The notes under the pieces were generated by a model, which had not been told where the DNA came from, made no database searches, and saw nothing but the letters and a program-made list of their open reading frames with translations. Below, in pieces: positions 48,761-62,200 of a DNA stretch of 64,000 nt; position 1 is the stretch's first letter, and every line of letters begins with the position of its first letter. Source of the DNA: Setophaga petechia (lineage: Eukaryota > Chordata > Aves > Passeriformes > Parulidae). Where the stretch lies: contig JANCRA010000032.1 of NCBI GenBank assembly GCA_024362935.1, forward strand, positions 2,604,001-2,668,000, read 5' to 3'. A program made the position numbers and the translations under genes.

Positions 48761-49261
48761 AGAGCGGCTTGTTGCTTCACGGCAGTAAAAGGAGTCCTGT
48801 GTGCTCTGTCCCGCTCTGGGCACGGTGTTCTCGGGCAGCGGCGTGTGGGCCGCCCCCGGGCTGGTTACACAGGTACAGCCGTGTGGGCGTGAAAACCAAC
48901 TCGGCTTTCTCCAGAGGCTCCTGCACTGCGCGATCATTCAGAGAAAGCCAGTGACAGCTTTACTCTGTGGGTTCGCTATTTAGGGTCATGATGCTGCTGT
49001 TCTGTGAGTAATCCCCTCTCTTCAGTGGTTTGTTTCACGTGTTCCAGGAATTCCATGCATCCTTTAGGGTCTGAAAACTTCAAATCAGATGGCATGCTTA
49101 GCTTAGAGTAGGGTCCCATCTACCTCACAAGAGCTCCGTTATTGATGTGTAGCGCTAACTGACTGGCAATGTTCAATCCTTTTCATGGACTTGATTTTTT
49201 CTCCTTCTGTGCTTACCTGCCACCTACTTCAAAGTCCATAGTATACCTTTCTAATCTCCAC

Positions 49262-49440
49262 AGAATCATAGAATGGGTTGTATTGGGAGGGACCTTAAAG
49301 ATGATGTACGTCCAAGGCCCCTTGCCATTGGTAGGGATCCCCTTCACTAGACCAGGTTGTTCAAAGTCCCATCTAAGCTGGCCTTGAACTCTGCCAGGGC
49401 TGGGTTATCAATAACTTCTCCGGGAAACTTGTTGCAGTTT
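49262..49440 (-). mobile_element. CR1 LINE 3' fragment, minus orientation
   Basis: Begins with 'cagaatcatagaatgggttg', then 'tattgggagggaccttaaag' and continues through 'ccttgaactctgccagggct' to 'cgggaaacttgttgcagttt', the reverse complement of the CR1 3' end. The terminal 'gaatcatagaat' is intact, so the 3' end of the element is complete while its 5' part is missing. Confidence 0.92.
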
Positions 49441-52364
49441 TATTTTCCATTAAGGCTCTTATGCTGGATGTAGTGGGATAGTTCCCCGCTAGAACTTTAG
49501 AAACTGTGGAAAAATCTTGCAAGTTATTCTGTCTGCAGAGTGACATTTAACAAGTTTCCATATGCTTTCGTGTTTTCTTAACAGTGCTTCAACACATTAC
49601 AGTATTTTTACACATTTGGGTACCTGCACAGTAGCCCTCAGTGATTTTTCTGTCTTTCTAAAGGATTTCAAAGAGGGTCTGGTGGCAATTGAGGCAGATT
49701 GCAATAAAGAAGCTCAGGAGAAGTTTGCAAGGTCTTGACACCCAGGCTGTTCTGTGATTTTACTCATTGAGTGTAGAGAATTTATTATGTAAATGTGTGC
49801 TTCAATCCTTCCTTTTACAAAGGAGTGGAATGAAGGGCGTTTTTTATTGAAAAAAAAAATTTAGCACAATAACTTTCAAACAAAAATTAGAGCATGCACA
49901 TCCTCATGCACACAGACACATATAGCAGAATTTTCTGCAGAGATCCCAACAAGCTAGAAACATTAAAGGCACCATTGTTTGCATCTAATAGATTAGTGCT
50001 GCTTAGGGATATGAAATTTTGCATTTCTGTGCTGGAAAAAAAACTGGCAGAGACATTTTCAGATAAAAAGTCCTTTTGTCAGGAGAGCTTAGTCTGCTGA
50101 AGAAAAGACTGTTACAAGATGAGTATAATGACAGTTATTTCACAAGGACTGTCTGAGCCTTCCTAATTTTTGTCCTTTCACTGACTGAACATTTACATTA
50201 GGAAGGTTTACTGACTGGAGCTTGACAGTATCCAATTAACTATTAACTTCCCCAAACAATAGAGTGCATGTAATGTAGCTGCTCCTCTGGCAATCATCCT
50301 CTTGAGTCAGCTGTGCTTCTTTCCTGAGAAAGAAGGCAAAGTTCAAAACTGGGAGGAAAAAATCCACATTGCCCTCATCTGACCTACTACAGCAATATCA
50401 AATGCCTCTTGGCATATTCCAGAGCCTGATGCATGGGCAAAGTGCACAGTGAAGGAAATGCTGGAGCTGCCAATGGAAGGGAGTTGGGGCAGGCACACTG
50501 AAACATCCTTTACTTCTGGTGAAGATGGCAGCTGCCTTTTAAGCCTGAACAATATTTAATGCCAGCAAATTTCTAAATTCATCCTTCCTGCTGTTCTTTC
50601 ATCCTGCAGCCACTGCTGTTGAACTGGAGTTATCTGTCTGAAATGGGAGATGATTAAGCAATCTGAAATTCCCAAAATTGTATTTAAGTGCAAGTGTAAG
50701 GTACATACACTGTAACAGCCTTAACTGGGGAGACCTGTGGGGAGAAAATAAAATTTTTAAAATGTAGAAGTTTTAATCCCTAGTATTCCAGCTTTGGTTG
50801 CTGAAAAAAGAAAAAAATACCAAGAAACTTACTATTCTATACCAGCATGAAACAACAAAAGCGAGAAATAAATAATCATATTTCATCAGAGGGAAGATTT
50901 CATGCTGGGAGATTTTTGTAAAGGTATTACCTAACTATCAGAGTAAAGACAAACTGGTAAAAGATGCTCCAGGCCTGCCATAATTTCATATATGCTGCAG
51001 TGGCTGCACACCTGGGTAGCCAACTTCTATAGAGCTGTGTGTTTATTGCTATTCATGGGATCTGAATCTTGTTTTATCCAAGCATTTTCCTGACTCCTTA
51101 AGAAGCACAGCAGCTGTTGTTCTTGCATTTCACTGTGTTCGTGTTCTGGCTTTCTTGGGCACTGAGAAAGATGCAAAAAAAGGTAGAGGTGCTTGGCAGT
51201 GGCAGCAAAAATCTGAATGGTTGTTTGGCTGAAAAATGGCCATCTGAAAATTGTCAGCGTTTCCCAACCAGAAATCGAGTTCTCTCTTAGAGACAGGATT
51301 TATTCCCAGCCTGCCACTTACCCTGTTCTTTAACAGAGCAAATTCCTCTCAGTGCTTCTACCTCCATTTAACCTCAATTTTTCCTTTTCCAACTGTAAAC
51401 CTTTCATGACCATCTCTTTTTTGCTTTGTCAGCTGAGCACCTTGCTCAGAGAAGCTGTATTTTTGCTGGGCCTTTTCTATACTCCCGTATCAGCAACAAA
51501 GAAAGAGGGGCACAAATACACCCAGTGTGTATCCCAGAAGGACTGGCCATGGTTACCCACTGCCCCTGCAACTGCTCTGTGCCCCAGGCTGGCTCCTGCT
51601 TAAGGCCTGCAGTGCATGGATGGGGGAAGGAAAAGCCAACTGCCCTTCAACCACGTTTTTAAACCCAGTGTGCTGAGGAGCTGGGCTTCAAGTCATGGCA
51701 CAGCACAGGGAGGATCTGAGGCCCTCATCTGGCACCATGGCAGGGCAGCAGGAGGCCAGGCTCATGTGCAGGGAATGGAGGAAGGAGGGGAGCTTTCCCA
51801 TCTCCTTCCTATGAGTAGGTTAAATGGCATGAGAATAGAGAAGGTTTTCCCATCTCACAGACAGATTTTGTGCTCATGCAAACTCAGATCTCATTCTGGT
51901 TTTGTAGATGTAAACTGAAACAAATGAATGCCTCAGTTGCTGAGCTAGTTTGCAAAATACAGGTTTTTGTTTGCAGTATTGTAAACTTATTTTGTACACA
52001 AAATTGCTAGATGTAGAGTTCATGGCTTGTGTAGCACCTGCTGTACACTTATGCTCAACAAGAAAAGGGACACAGAAAATCATATTGAAATACTATTATA
52101 TACACAAGTGCTTAGTAGCCATAAAATGCCACATTTAGGTAATCTTTACTCTCTCTTTTCCATGAAAACATTATAAAATAATCTTCTATGTTGCAATGCT
52201 GCATCTCCACAAGAGCTGTTTCGCTCAGAAATCAGGCATGATCCTTTCCAGTAGGCAGATTGTTGTTCCACTTTGACAAGATAAAAACTGAGGAGTGAGA
52301 GAGAGCAAATGATCTGTCTGAGAAGTTTTTGGGAAGGTAGGAACAGAAGTTGGTCTCCAAACTT

Positions 52365-52460
52365 ACAGAATCATAGAACCATTTAGGTTGAGAAAGACCA
52401 TTAAGATCATTGAGTCTGTGTTTCTTCACCCTCACCCCACATCGCTGTCATTCCCCTCTC
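52365..52460 (-). mobile_element. CR1 LINE 3' fragment, minus orientation
   Basis: Begins 'acagaatcatagaaccattt' and continues 'aggttgagaaagaccattaa' and 'gatcattgagtc', then fades into 'cctcaccccacatcgctgtc'. It is a truncated reverse-complement CR1 end, more worn than the copy at 49262. Confidence 0.85.
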
Positions 52461-55400
52461 TATGGAGATTCTGTCTGAGCCACAAATGCCTCTGCCATAT
52501 GCTTAAAGGAGATGACCATTTACATTTATTCATCTCCTTCTGAAGGCAGAGGCTTTTAAATGCATTTGTACTGTTACATAAACATAAACCTGGAAACTGT
52601 GGAGTTCATAGTGTGCCAATGTTGTTGATGGTACCTGAGGTCCAGTGTCTGGGTAAAGAGCAATCAAATACACTTATATTGAAGAAATAGTCCAAGTGAA
52701 AGGAAACCACATGAAGAATTAAGGATTTTGATTACCAGCTCATTTTCCAGTTGCCTGCTTCATGGTACTGCTCTTGTACAATTAGAAGAAAAATGTTCAG
52801 GGAAATTTTGATAAATAGACTTCACACACTGGCCATCTTCATTGTAAGCAAGACACAGCGTGAAGGTGGCTCCTGTGACTTACCTCGGGGTAACTTGGTG
52901 GATGATCCACTGATGGCCAGGGAGCTACAGTTAAAGGGAAGTCTCAATTAGGTCCTCAGCAAGTGTGGTTTTCTGAAGGTCTTCTTCTTCTAAAGATCTG
53001 TTTCACTCTCTTCTGGAAAAACTGGAAAAGCATGTCCAGACAGGATGGCAAGAGAATCCAACTTGCACAGGCAAAATATAAGATACTTTAGAAGGGTCTG
53101 TCAAAATCCAGGATATTGTCTCACTGACAGCTTTGAAAGGCAGTCTGTGTCCCCTCTATAACTCTTAATTATTCTGTGCAGAATTGTTATGAGCTCTGAT
53201 GATTTTCTAGCTCCACTCACTGCAAATGCCCAAATACCTACTTGAATAATACACAGTTAAGGCTCTAGTATATTTTCTAAAGATGTGAAGATTTGTAAAG
53301 ACTGATCTAAAACTTGAAAAACAATGCCAATCTAAATAACTGATGGCCAAGGGGCATGAACTATAAACTTTGTACTCCAGACTTCTGCCACAGGCTCCCC
53401 TGCCAAAGAGTGGACTGGTTGCACATTAGTCTTTGTATCACCTTCTTTGTCTTATCTCTCTTCCTGTTGAACCCAGCCTGCCTCCTCTTCACCAATCCTT
53501 CTTCCCAGAGGAAGGTGGGGTTATTCAGGGCATGGTTCAATCCACTTTGTTAGAACCAGATATTAAAGAGTCAAAACCAGACACCAGGCTATTGGCTAAA
53601 ATCAAACTCTGGGGCAAGTAGCTTCCTCCTACTCTTGCCCTGTCACTCAGGGGATGTCTGGAGAGTGAAAGTCTTTTCCTTCCACTGCTGGCTGCCTGGC
53701 AGATCCAGACATCTCTTGCAGACCAAACTAGAATAAAGCATTTGTAACCACATCTCTTCACTTTATATGCTGTTTCTGATGGGGTTTGATAAGACAAGAG
53801 CTCTATAGATGGAAGAGCAAGGGAAAGCTTCCTTTACTTTCCTGACCTGACCTCTTTCTTTATAGAGAGAGAGCACTAGGATGAACATTTTCTGTCACTA
53901 GAGACAGCACAGTGCAGGGAATGAAGATTCCTTCTCACAGCAAAAGATCAGCTGGGAGGTGGGTAGCAACAAGTTAATAATGGAATGTTTTCAAGGATGG
54001 AGCAGGCTGCATGAGTGACTCTAGCAGTGTGCATTCATGCCTAATTCCCAATCCAAACTGTGCACATGGAACCTGATGCTGGAGATGATGGCTGGGTGAA
54101 GATTTGCACTAACAGCAGTGGCCCACCAGCACCTGAGTCAGCATCACCTCAAGGGGCAAAGCAGCAGAACCCTTCCTCTTGTGCCTTCCTCACCACACCT
54201 GCTGCTCTGATCCTGTGCCACTCTCCTGTCTTCCCCAGCTGCCTCGTTTTCATAATGCTGTGCCAATATTGTGAAGAGCAGGCAGAAGTTGATCCCATTA
54301 AAACTGGTATGAATGGAAGAAGAAGAGACAGTTCCATGAGCACCTTGACAAAGCATGACCCTGAAGCTTGCACTCTTCTAATCATGTCCAGCACTATCCC
54401 ATCAGATATGGGTAAAATGTTCAAATCCAGTTGATCCCTAATGATTGGCAAGGGGGTTTTGGTGTCCTCATTAATCTGCCTGCTCTATATTTCACCCTGA
54501 ACAGTGTATATGATTTACTGTGCAAGTCATTCCACACCACAGCAGGGCCATGGACCAGTGGGCTCAAATCCAGCCTGGAGAGGATGAGGTCTGTTGCTTG
54601 AACCTGAGGTTTATGCCCAAGTGATTCTGTCAGCAGGAAATTTGAGGTGGGGGATGGAGGAGTAGGAGAATTTATACCTTTAGAGCCCCCTGTTCAACCT
54701 GTAGTGTATGTCATTAACATTAACTTCTCTTCTGCCAAGACACATAAAGTGTCAAGATAATCACTGTGAACCTGTGAACTGCAGCACTGAAAATAATTAT
54801 CAAAGCTGCTCTCCATTTAAACTAGAAGAGCTGTTGCTCTGCTGTAATGAAAAGATCTCATGCTTTGCCCTATCACAGTGGGGATCCAGGCTGTATTAAG
54901 TCATTCTTACTGGCCTTAAAGGCTTTAGTGATGTTTCTTTCATTTGAGCGTTATCTTTCTGCCAATTTAGAATCCCATCTCCTCCCCATAAAGCAAACCT
55001 GTAGTTATCCAAGCAGTAGTGGAGGATGGTAGGTGGCAAGGAAAACATAGATAGCACAGAAGCATTCTTTGTGGCATTTAGAAATAATGAGTGCAATTTC
55101 CTAGGTCTTAGGACTTTTTAGACCATAATTTCAGGAAGAGGGGAAGTAAACCTCAGTCAGATAGAAGCCCTAACCATATAGCTGTAATACCATGAAAGGA
55201 GCAACAAGCTAGGCACTGCTGCAGCTCCAACAGGCACCAAAAATTATAGTAATAACATGAGAGCTTTGGGACTATCAGGCAGCTTCCTCCTCCAGGAAGG
55301 ACAGTGAGGACGTTCATTTTTTAATGAAGCACTGTATTCCCTTCCTTCATTGATTTAAAAGAAGCTTTAGATTCCCATCTCCACTTCCAAAGAAGGTGTT

Positions 55401-56231
55401 CAACCTCCTGTCAATTGCATGCAGATTACTCTTCTGGCATACAAAGAGAGACCAGCAGTTTAAGAGCAATGTGTCAATATTGTATTTTTTTCCCGAGAAG
55501 TACTTTTCATAATGACAGCTCCTAGTGTGATCCCATGTGCTGTGCAGCCATGTGGGCAAATGCTAATTCCACCCACCAAATGTGCAGGTAATGAGAGTGA
55601 ACAGGACAGGGGTCAGGAGCAGACTCCAATCAAAGCTGTTGAGTACCACTGGCAGATGAAGAACACTGAGCAATTAATAAACCCTTTTTTAGGTTGGTAC
55701 CATGTTGGTGATGATGAGTTTGATAACTGCAACATCTGTATCACTGGCATATTGCATGTCATGCATAATGCTGCTGTTATCCCTATGCTGAGAGAAACAG
55801 AGCTTTAATAAATGACAAGACTGACACATGCAGTCCTTTGTTTTTTAAGGTAATTACAGGTACAGAGTTAGGCCACATGTGTAGCAACATATTCCAAGGA
55901 TGACTCCTGTTAATGGATAATTAAACTTTAAAACCACCAAGGGCTGGGTGTTTTCCCTGACTGCCAGAGCTGAAAGGGGTTAAAAGCAAGGACAAAACAG
56001 AGAGGTTCACATTGGGCACAGGCAGAGCAGACTCGTCTGGAAAGCAGTGGCTCTCCCATGCTGCAGGCTGTGTCTCCTTTTCCCTCTGCATTTAGGTGAG
56101 ATTGGCAAGGGCAAGAGTGTGAGCCTGGGGCTGGCCTTGCTTGCCAGGGAGCCCAGCTGAGATGGTATGTGGTCCTTGGGGGAAACACACCTGACTTTCT
56201 TCTTGCAGAGTGTGGCTGCAGCCTGGCTCTC

Positions 56232-56287
56232 ATTGCACCCATCCTGTTTCATTAGAACCATTGCACCCATCCTGTTTCATTAGAACC
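56232..56287. repeat. Perfect 28-bp tandem duplication
   Basis: Two identical adjacent 28-bp units, each beginning 'attgcacccatcctg' and ending 'cattagaacc'. Exact identity indicates a recent event or an assembly artefact. Confidence 0.95.
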
Positions 56288-59186
56288 TGTTTATATTTTT
56301 AATTCTGTATCTGTTGCTAATTACAGCCCAACAATACTAACTCAGTGTGCAAACAAGACCATCATCCAAATATTGTTTTGCATAACCAGAATGCTGGGGT
56401 TGCAAACATTTACATAATGTTTAATTATTTAGGCAGAACATAAAATTTGTCTTCCTCTCAAAAGCATTTTTGTGAAATGTCTCAATAATTAAACACCACT
56501 ATGTTTATTAACAGCAGGGAACATTCATGAAATGTATTAGTCAGAAAAAAGCAAGTAGCTGCATCTACAGTAATCAAAATATGTCATTCCAAAGTAGGTC
56601 CCCAAGCAAGGCAACCACCAGCATGAACTCCTGTGTGCAACCAAGCAGAAGACAATTAAAAGTGTAGCAGTTCAGCAGCTGTAACTTGGAGGGGTCAGGG
56701 AGCCAGAATTCAATGGCTTAATTCACTCTTTAATCAATACATAACATTTTGAGCAGACTGGATCAATTCTATTGAGCCAGCTGAAGTGAGTCTTTTGTCC
56801 ATGAAAGGTAAAATTTGGAGTCAGCTGGAAGCCTACACGTGGTGCTGCAGACTGGGAAAGGCGTCTGCAGGCTCTTGCTCCCACACGCTGCCCATTGGAA
56901 GGCACCTGAGCCCACCCACCAGGTGACAGCCACACATTTGTCCCACCCCAGTGGCACCTGGGATAGGGGGTGTTTCTTCATAGGGTTCCTCTAGGCAGTT
57001 GCCTAACAGGCTGGGAGAAAGCAAAACAGGATCTACTTAAGTAGCCAGAGGCATATAATAAAAAACATCTTCCTTGATGACATAAGAAATGCTTCTGCAG
57101 CATTTCTGCACCATTGCTTGCTGATAGGGAAGAGTGACCAGTTTGGATCTCGGTCATTTTGGCATGTAAGTACAAACATTCCCCTAAAATGAATGGTCAG
57201 AGTAGAGATTGAAGTTGACAAATGTGGCACAAGGCAAGATCCAGAAGTTCTTTCAAGCAAGTTAAATTTGCAGGGTGCAGAGGAAGAGACAGATCCTGGC
57301 TGTCACCTAGTGGACTCCAATTTGATCAAAATAGTTTATTTTGCCCAAGTGTAAAAGCTCCAAATTGTATTAGGTTGTTTGAAAGGAAGGCAGAATTCAG
57401 AACCAGAGATTGTTTCTCAATTAAAGGAACGATTGCACACTGAATTAAGAGGAAGTATGTCTTATATCCTGGAAACAAGAGTTCACCTCTAGAGTCAAAT
57501 ATTTTAATAATGTGAACTTTGAAATTATGAGCTTGCATATAAGAGAAGCATAAAATTAAAAGGTTATTTTATTTGGGTAAGACTGAGGTTTTTATCCTTT
57601 CTTTTAAATTTAACTTTATACTTCAGTTGTATTTCAATAATGTTATGCAAGAAATTAAGCTTGTGTCCTTCTGCCCTCTCTGAAACTCATCTGCTACTTG
57701 CTAACAGGAATTCTACATTACTCAAGCCAATTTCTGCAACATGCATATAGTTCAGAGGCTCCCTTTTTGTCCATCAATTACATAAAAGCAGACAAGGAAA
57801 CCACTTCTCCTGCTTCAATACCGTTTGTGTAACTTGCAGGGCTCAGTCTGAGCATTACTGTTTTGTGGCACGGTGCCAGGGGTTCTGTCACCCAGTATGT
57901 GGTGAGGGGATGGCTGACTTTGGTAGGTGAATTTGGGGAGGTGCTTGTGCAAAAAGATAAAGCAAGCAGGGAAACCAGCACAAGTCTATCTGCTGGGATC
58001 ACCATCCTCTGCTTTCACCACGTGAAAACCTGGGCCCACATAAACAGACTCTGACAGCAAGCACTGCATCTTCCTCAGCCAAAACAAAACCTTCCTTCCC
58101 ATCCTGCTTTAGGGCAGTAGGTCACAAATCAAAATCTGACTCCCCAATCTCTTCTCCATGACCCCAAGGTAAAATAAAATATATTCTCATTTTAATTGGG
58201 AAAGCTGGGGCATGAAAAGGCAGTTCAAAGGCTCTCTGGTGAGCAGCTGACGGAACCATCCACCACTGAAAGTGCCCTGCACTCTGCTGCTGGATCAACC
58301 TCAGTAGCTGGATCTCATACTGCAGAAGCACAAGGCACCCTTGGGTGGCAGACAGCTCACTCTGGGCTGCTTCAGCACATATGGAAAACAAACCGAAAAT
58401 CATAGAGGAGGAAGCAGCAAGGAAAGCAGGCAGTTGGAATTCCCAGCTGAGGTGGAAAGGTTCTCTCTGTTATCTCTTGCTCAAACTTATTACTTTGTAT
58501 GGCTTTTCTTCCTCCCAAGACTGTGGGAGACAGCACCATAGCAAGGCTGTGCCCAACACACTGCTGTGCTGCCCAAAAGCATAGGCAGCAAATCAGGTGT
58601 TGGAGCACATCCTGTGAGCACTGCAGCTGCATTTACTGAAGCAGCCTTGCAGTGCCGCAAGGTTGGGGGCCAGGGAGTGACTGGTGCCATGACTTGTTTT
58701 ATTTGGGACTCTCATTGTTGTGGTTCAACATAAAGGCATAAGCCAACCCACAGGCTTCATTAAGCAAAAAGCAGTCCCTTCTGTGTACTTGAGGTGAGTG
58801 CTGCAGGAAGAGGCACTTTTAAAGGAGTTAAAAGAAGGCAAGGCTTGTTTCAAGGAGTGGCTAGATGGGGAAGATGATGTCTGTTTTGCCTGGACAGGCT
58901 CAGGACCTTATTCGGCTGCCTTGTCTGCAGGCAGCCTGCCCATCAAAATTATCTCTGGTGCTGAGTGCAGAGAGGATGAGCCAACAGCTTATTAAATAGG
59001 AGTCTCTGTTATTTCTGCTGAGAAAGGTGGCTTTTATTTTCCTGAAGGGTTATTAACTGAATTCTTCTCTTGTCATAACTTTGGTTGTTTTCCTCTGCTT
59101 TTTTCAGACAGTTCTCTTTGGTTCTTCAATGGAGGCAAGGACTTGGAGGGATTAACTGGTAGTCTTGTTAAATTTGGGGCAGGAGG

Positions 59187-59218
59187 ATAAAAATAATACA
59201 GAATAAAAATAATACAGA
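59187..59218. repeat. 16-bp tandem duplication
   Basis: Two identical units of 'ataaaaataatacaga', AT-rich, probably replication slippage. Confidence 0.9.
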
Positions 59219-62200
59219 AATAGGATTTCTTTGGGAGACACAATGACCAGAGCCTGACTTTGGGACAAACTTGGGTCTGCAGTTCAGCAATGGTTTGTTT
59301 CTGATGGAGTGTTGAAATCTTCACAATACCTTGGACTGCCATCTGCCCAAGCAGTTCCATGACTGGAGTGAGACTCCAGAGATGTGTTAATGTTGGCCTC
59401 ACCCCAGCGTGTTCTGGTACCAGCTGCTGGCTGGGGAGGGCAGCACAGATCGTGGTGGGCAAGAGGAGGGTCTTGCTGGATTCCTCTGCCTCCTCACCAT
59501 CTCTGATGGGGCCATGATTTTCTGCTGCTTGGCCCAAGAGCAGTGTGGATGGTCCATCTGCCTTGTCCCAGAGCTGCCAGCATGGGTGACAAGTGCCAGT
59601 GTAAAAACCGTGTGATGGTAATTGTTGCAGGACCCATTGGTGCAAAGTGTCATTTTTTAGTAGACAGTGAACAGAGAATTCTTTCTTTATCCTTTTTTTA
59701 ATTAGAGGTTTGTCAGGAAGAAGTGTTTCTCAAAGGCAGGGTAATAATTTACATGTCAATTCTAAACTTGATAAATCAGGCTATATTTGGGAAAAAGTGG
59801 AGACTACTGGTTACAATGAGTTAAGATACCACAGTACTTTGCTCAGCAACCTTGAATCCAATTCAGTGTAATTATGAACCTGCAAAATACATAATTTCAT
59901 ACTTATTTGCATAGGTAAATGAACAAAGCTAAAAGAAATCAACAGTGAAAGTATTCAGTGTGATGGTGAGTGAGATGGAAGGAAGGAAAATTGTCCTCAA
60001 TCACTTTGCTTCAGTAATATTTATATGCTCTTAGCTGCATTCCTAACAATTCTTAAGAGAGAGATTTGGATTCCTGGAGAGGGAGATAGTTCAGCATTTC
60101 CCAGAATGATCTCCATTTAAGTTGCCTTAAGTAAGCTAGAGTGGTTTTCTTCTGGGAATACAGCCAATGTACATAGGGAGTTAGAATCTACAGCAAAGGT
60201 GCTGCAAGATACTGCAAAGGAAGAAGATCTGAATGGTCTGTGAGTATATGTCCCATCAGTCCCCAGCTTCGAAGTGAAATGTGATTTTTACTCCCAGAGA
60301 ATTATCTGGGAGTAATAATCCATTAAAAAATCTATATGTGGTTTTTATTTTGTGAAGTCAGACAATAAAAGATCCCATGCTACAAAAACTCAGTTTTTTC
60401 TGTCATTTTTTTGAGCATCTTGTCAAACATTGGGAGTATGTGAGCGTGAGTGAGACCTGTGCCCCACTGGAGATGAAATGCCTTCTCCTACAAGAGTTAA
60501 TCCCAGGCAGCCCCATGGTGCAGGATCACACAGGGTTACCTTCCCCCCTGGGGTTTTTACAGACACACAGCACTGCCCAGTGTTCACATTGGGGTTGGGT
60601 TTTTTTGGACTTTATAACAGTACAAAAGTTATCTTCTAACCACAAACACAAAATCCTATAATTAAACCTTTGTTACTCACAGCAAAGGGCTCATCATGTA
60701 TACAAAGCAAACATTTTGGCAATTTTATTGTGCTCCTTGAGACTAAGACAGAATTAATAGCATTGCAAAATTACAGCCGGCTGCTTGCTACACTGCTGCT
60801 GGATTTTTTCACTGGAACAAGATTTTATGTTCCTCTTCATCTTGAAAATAAATGCAACAGTTTTTATTGTCAAAGGCAGCACAGTGCAAAACACCATATC
60901 AAAGTAAAGACTGAGGGGATATTTTGACCTTAAAAAATTGCTCTTCACTGTCCATTTGAAATCATTTAGGTGCATTTTTTTTACATAAAATTACTAAACA
61001 CTGGGAGGTAGCTGATTAGGGTAATCCAACTAGTAAACTGCATAAATCATCAAACTTAGGGCTTTTGTGCTGAAAGACGTCTGATAGATGATTTCATCTG
61101 CATTATGTGAGGCCTTTTACTGCTGGGAAGGCACCTTGCTCATTAAACAGAAAGCCAAAGATGTCTCATGCAGCATTTCTGGAAGAGGAAACTTCTATTG
61201 TTCAAGTCCATTTTGTTGCTGTTCTTTGACTGTAATTCCAACTCTGTTAGTTTATGCGCATGAGTCATGAACAAAAGGTGAATTTTTATATTTAATTTCT
61301 CTGTTAGATGCTATATTCCAACAATATATATTGCAGCTGCCTGAGCAAAATGGATCAGCCTGAATTAGTCATATTGCCTCTCAGCTGGAAAAGTATAATG
61401 ATGTCCTCATGAAAACTGATCAGATATGAACGGCTTTTCTGGTGGCATCGAGCGTGGAACATAACTCACTGTTCATAGAGGAGAGAGAACTATATTTTTA
61501 TTTGCATCTTTCTATTTCCACAAATGAGCCATTTCACCAAAGAAAAATACATGAGTTTGAAAACTATTTTCTGCCTACCAGCTGTAGGACACCTGCAGCA
61601 AGTCCTACTTGCATGACCCTTTGTCTTAGAAATCTGGAGACACAATAACACTATGAGAAAATAAAAATTCCCCTGGCTGTCATATCAGAGGTTCAAGTAG
61701 TCAAGTGGCTTCTCTTGCAAAAAGGCCAAGGCCATTGCAGTGGTGGGAGAATATGAAGAAGACGACTGATTGCAAAAGTTCTTGCAGTTTTAATTGTTTC
61801 AAAAGGGAAGGAATTCTAAGAAGACTGAATGTACCTTTAACTACATTTCCTGGGAACCTTTTCATGGGGTGAATTTAAAAAATTTAAATAATTAAAGGGT
61901 ACAAATTTGGTCTTTTTTTTATATGTTATATTCCCTAAATAGAGAAACTGGGTTTTTTTTCAAGATTGCTGCAAAAGGTAATAACATTACACTTTTTGCT
62001 AATTAGTTATTTATTTCAGAAAGGGTGTTTGAAAAGAGAGGGTGTTAAGATGATTCTAATGTATCTCAAAAATGTGTATATTTCTAGTGTAGGTCCTAGA
62101 ATATTTATACCAAAACCAAAAAAATATCACTTGAGATTAAGGACTGTGCATGCTTGTTCATGGGGGAGAAGTGTGAAAGCTTTTTGCACAACCAGCCTTC

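Noticed and set aside
58798..58995. 65-codon acidic frame on the plus strand (begins MLQEEALLKELKEG)
   Set aside because: Helix-like start but no homologue recognised, and no exon signals at either end.
59073..59645. 190-codon open frame on the minus strand, the longest outside the CpG island
   Set aside because: No recognisable domain, no promoter or splice context, and a hydrophobic/Pro mix typical of chance translation. An uncharacterised exon cannot be fully excluded; RNA-seq would decide.
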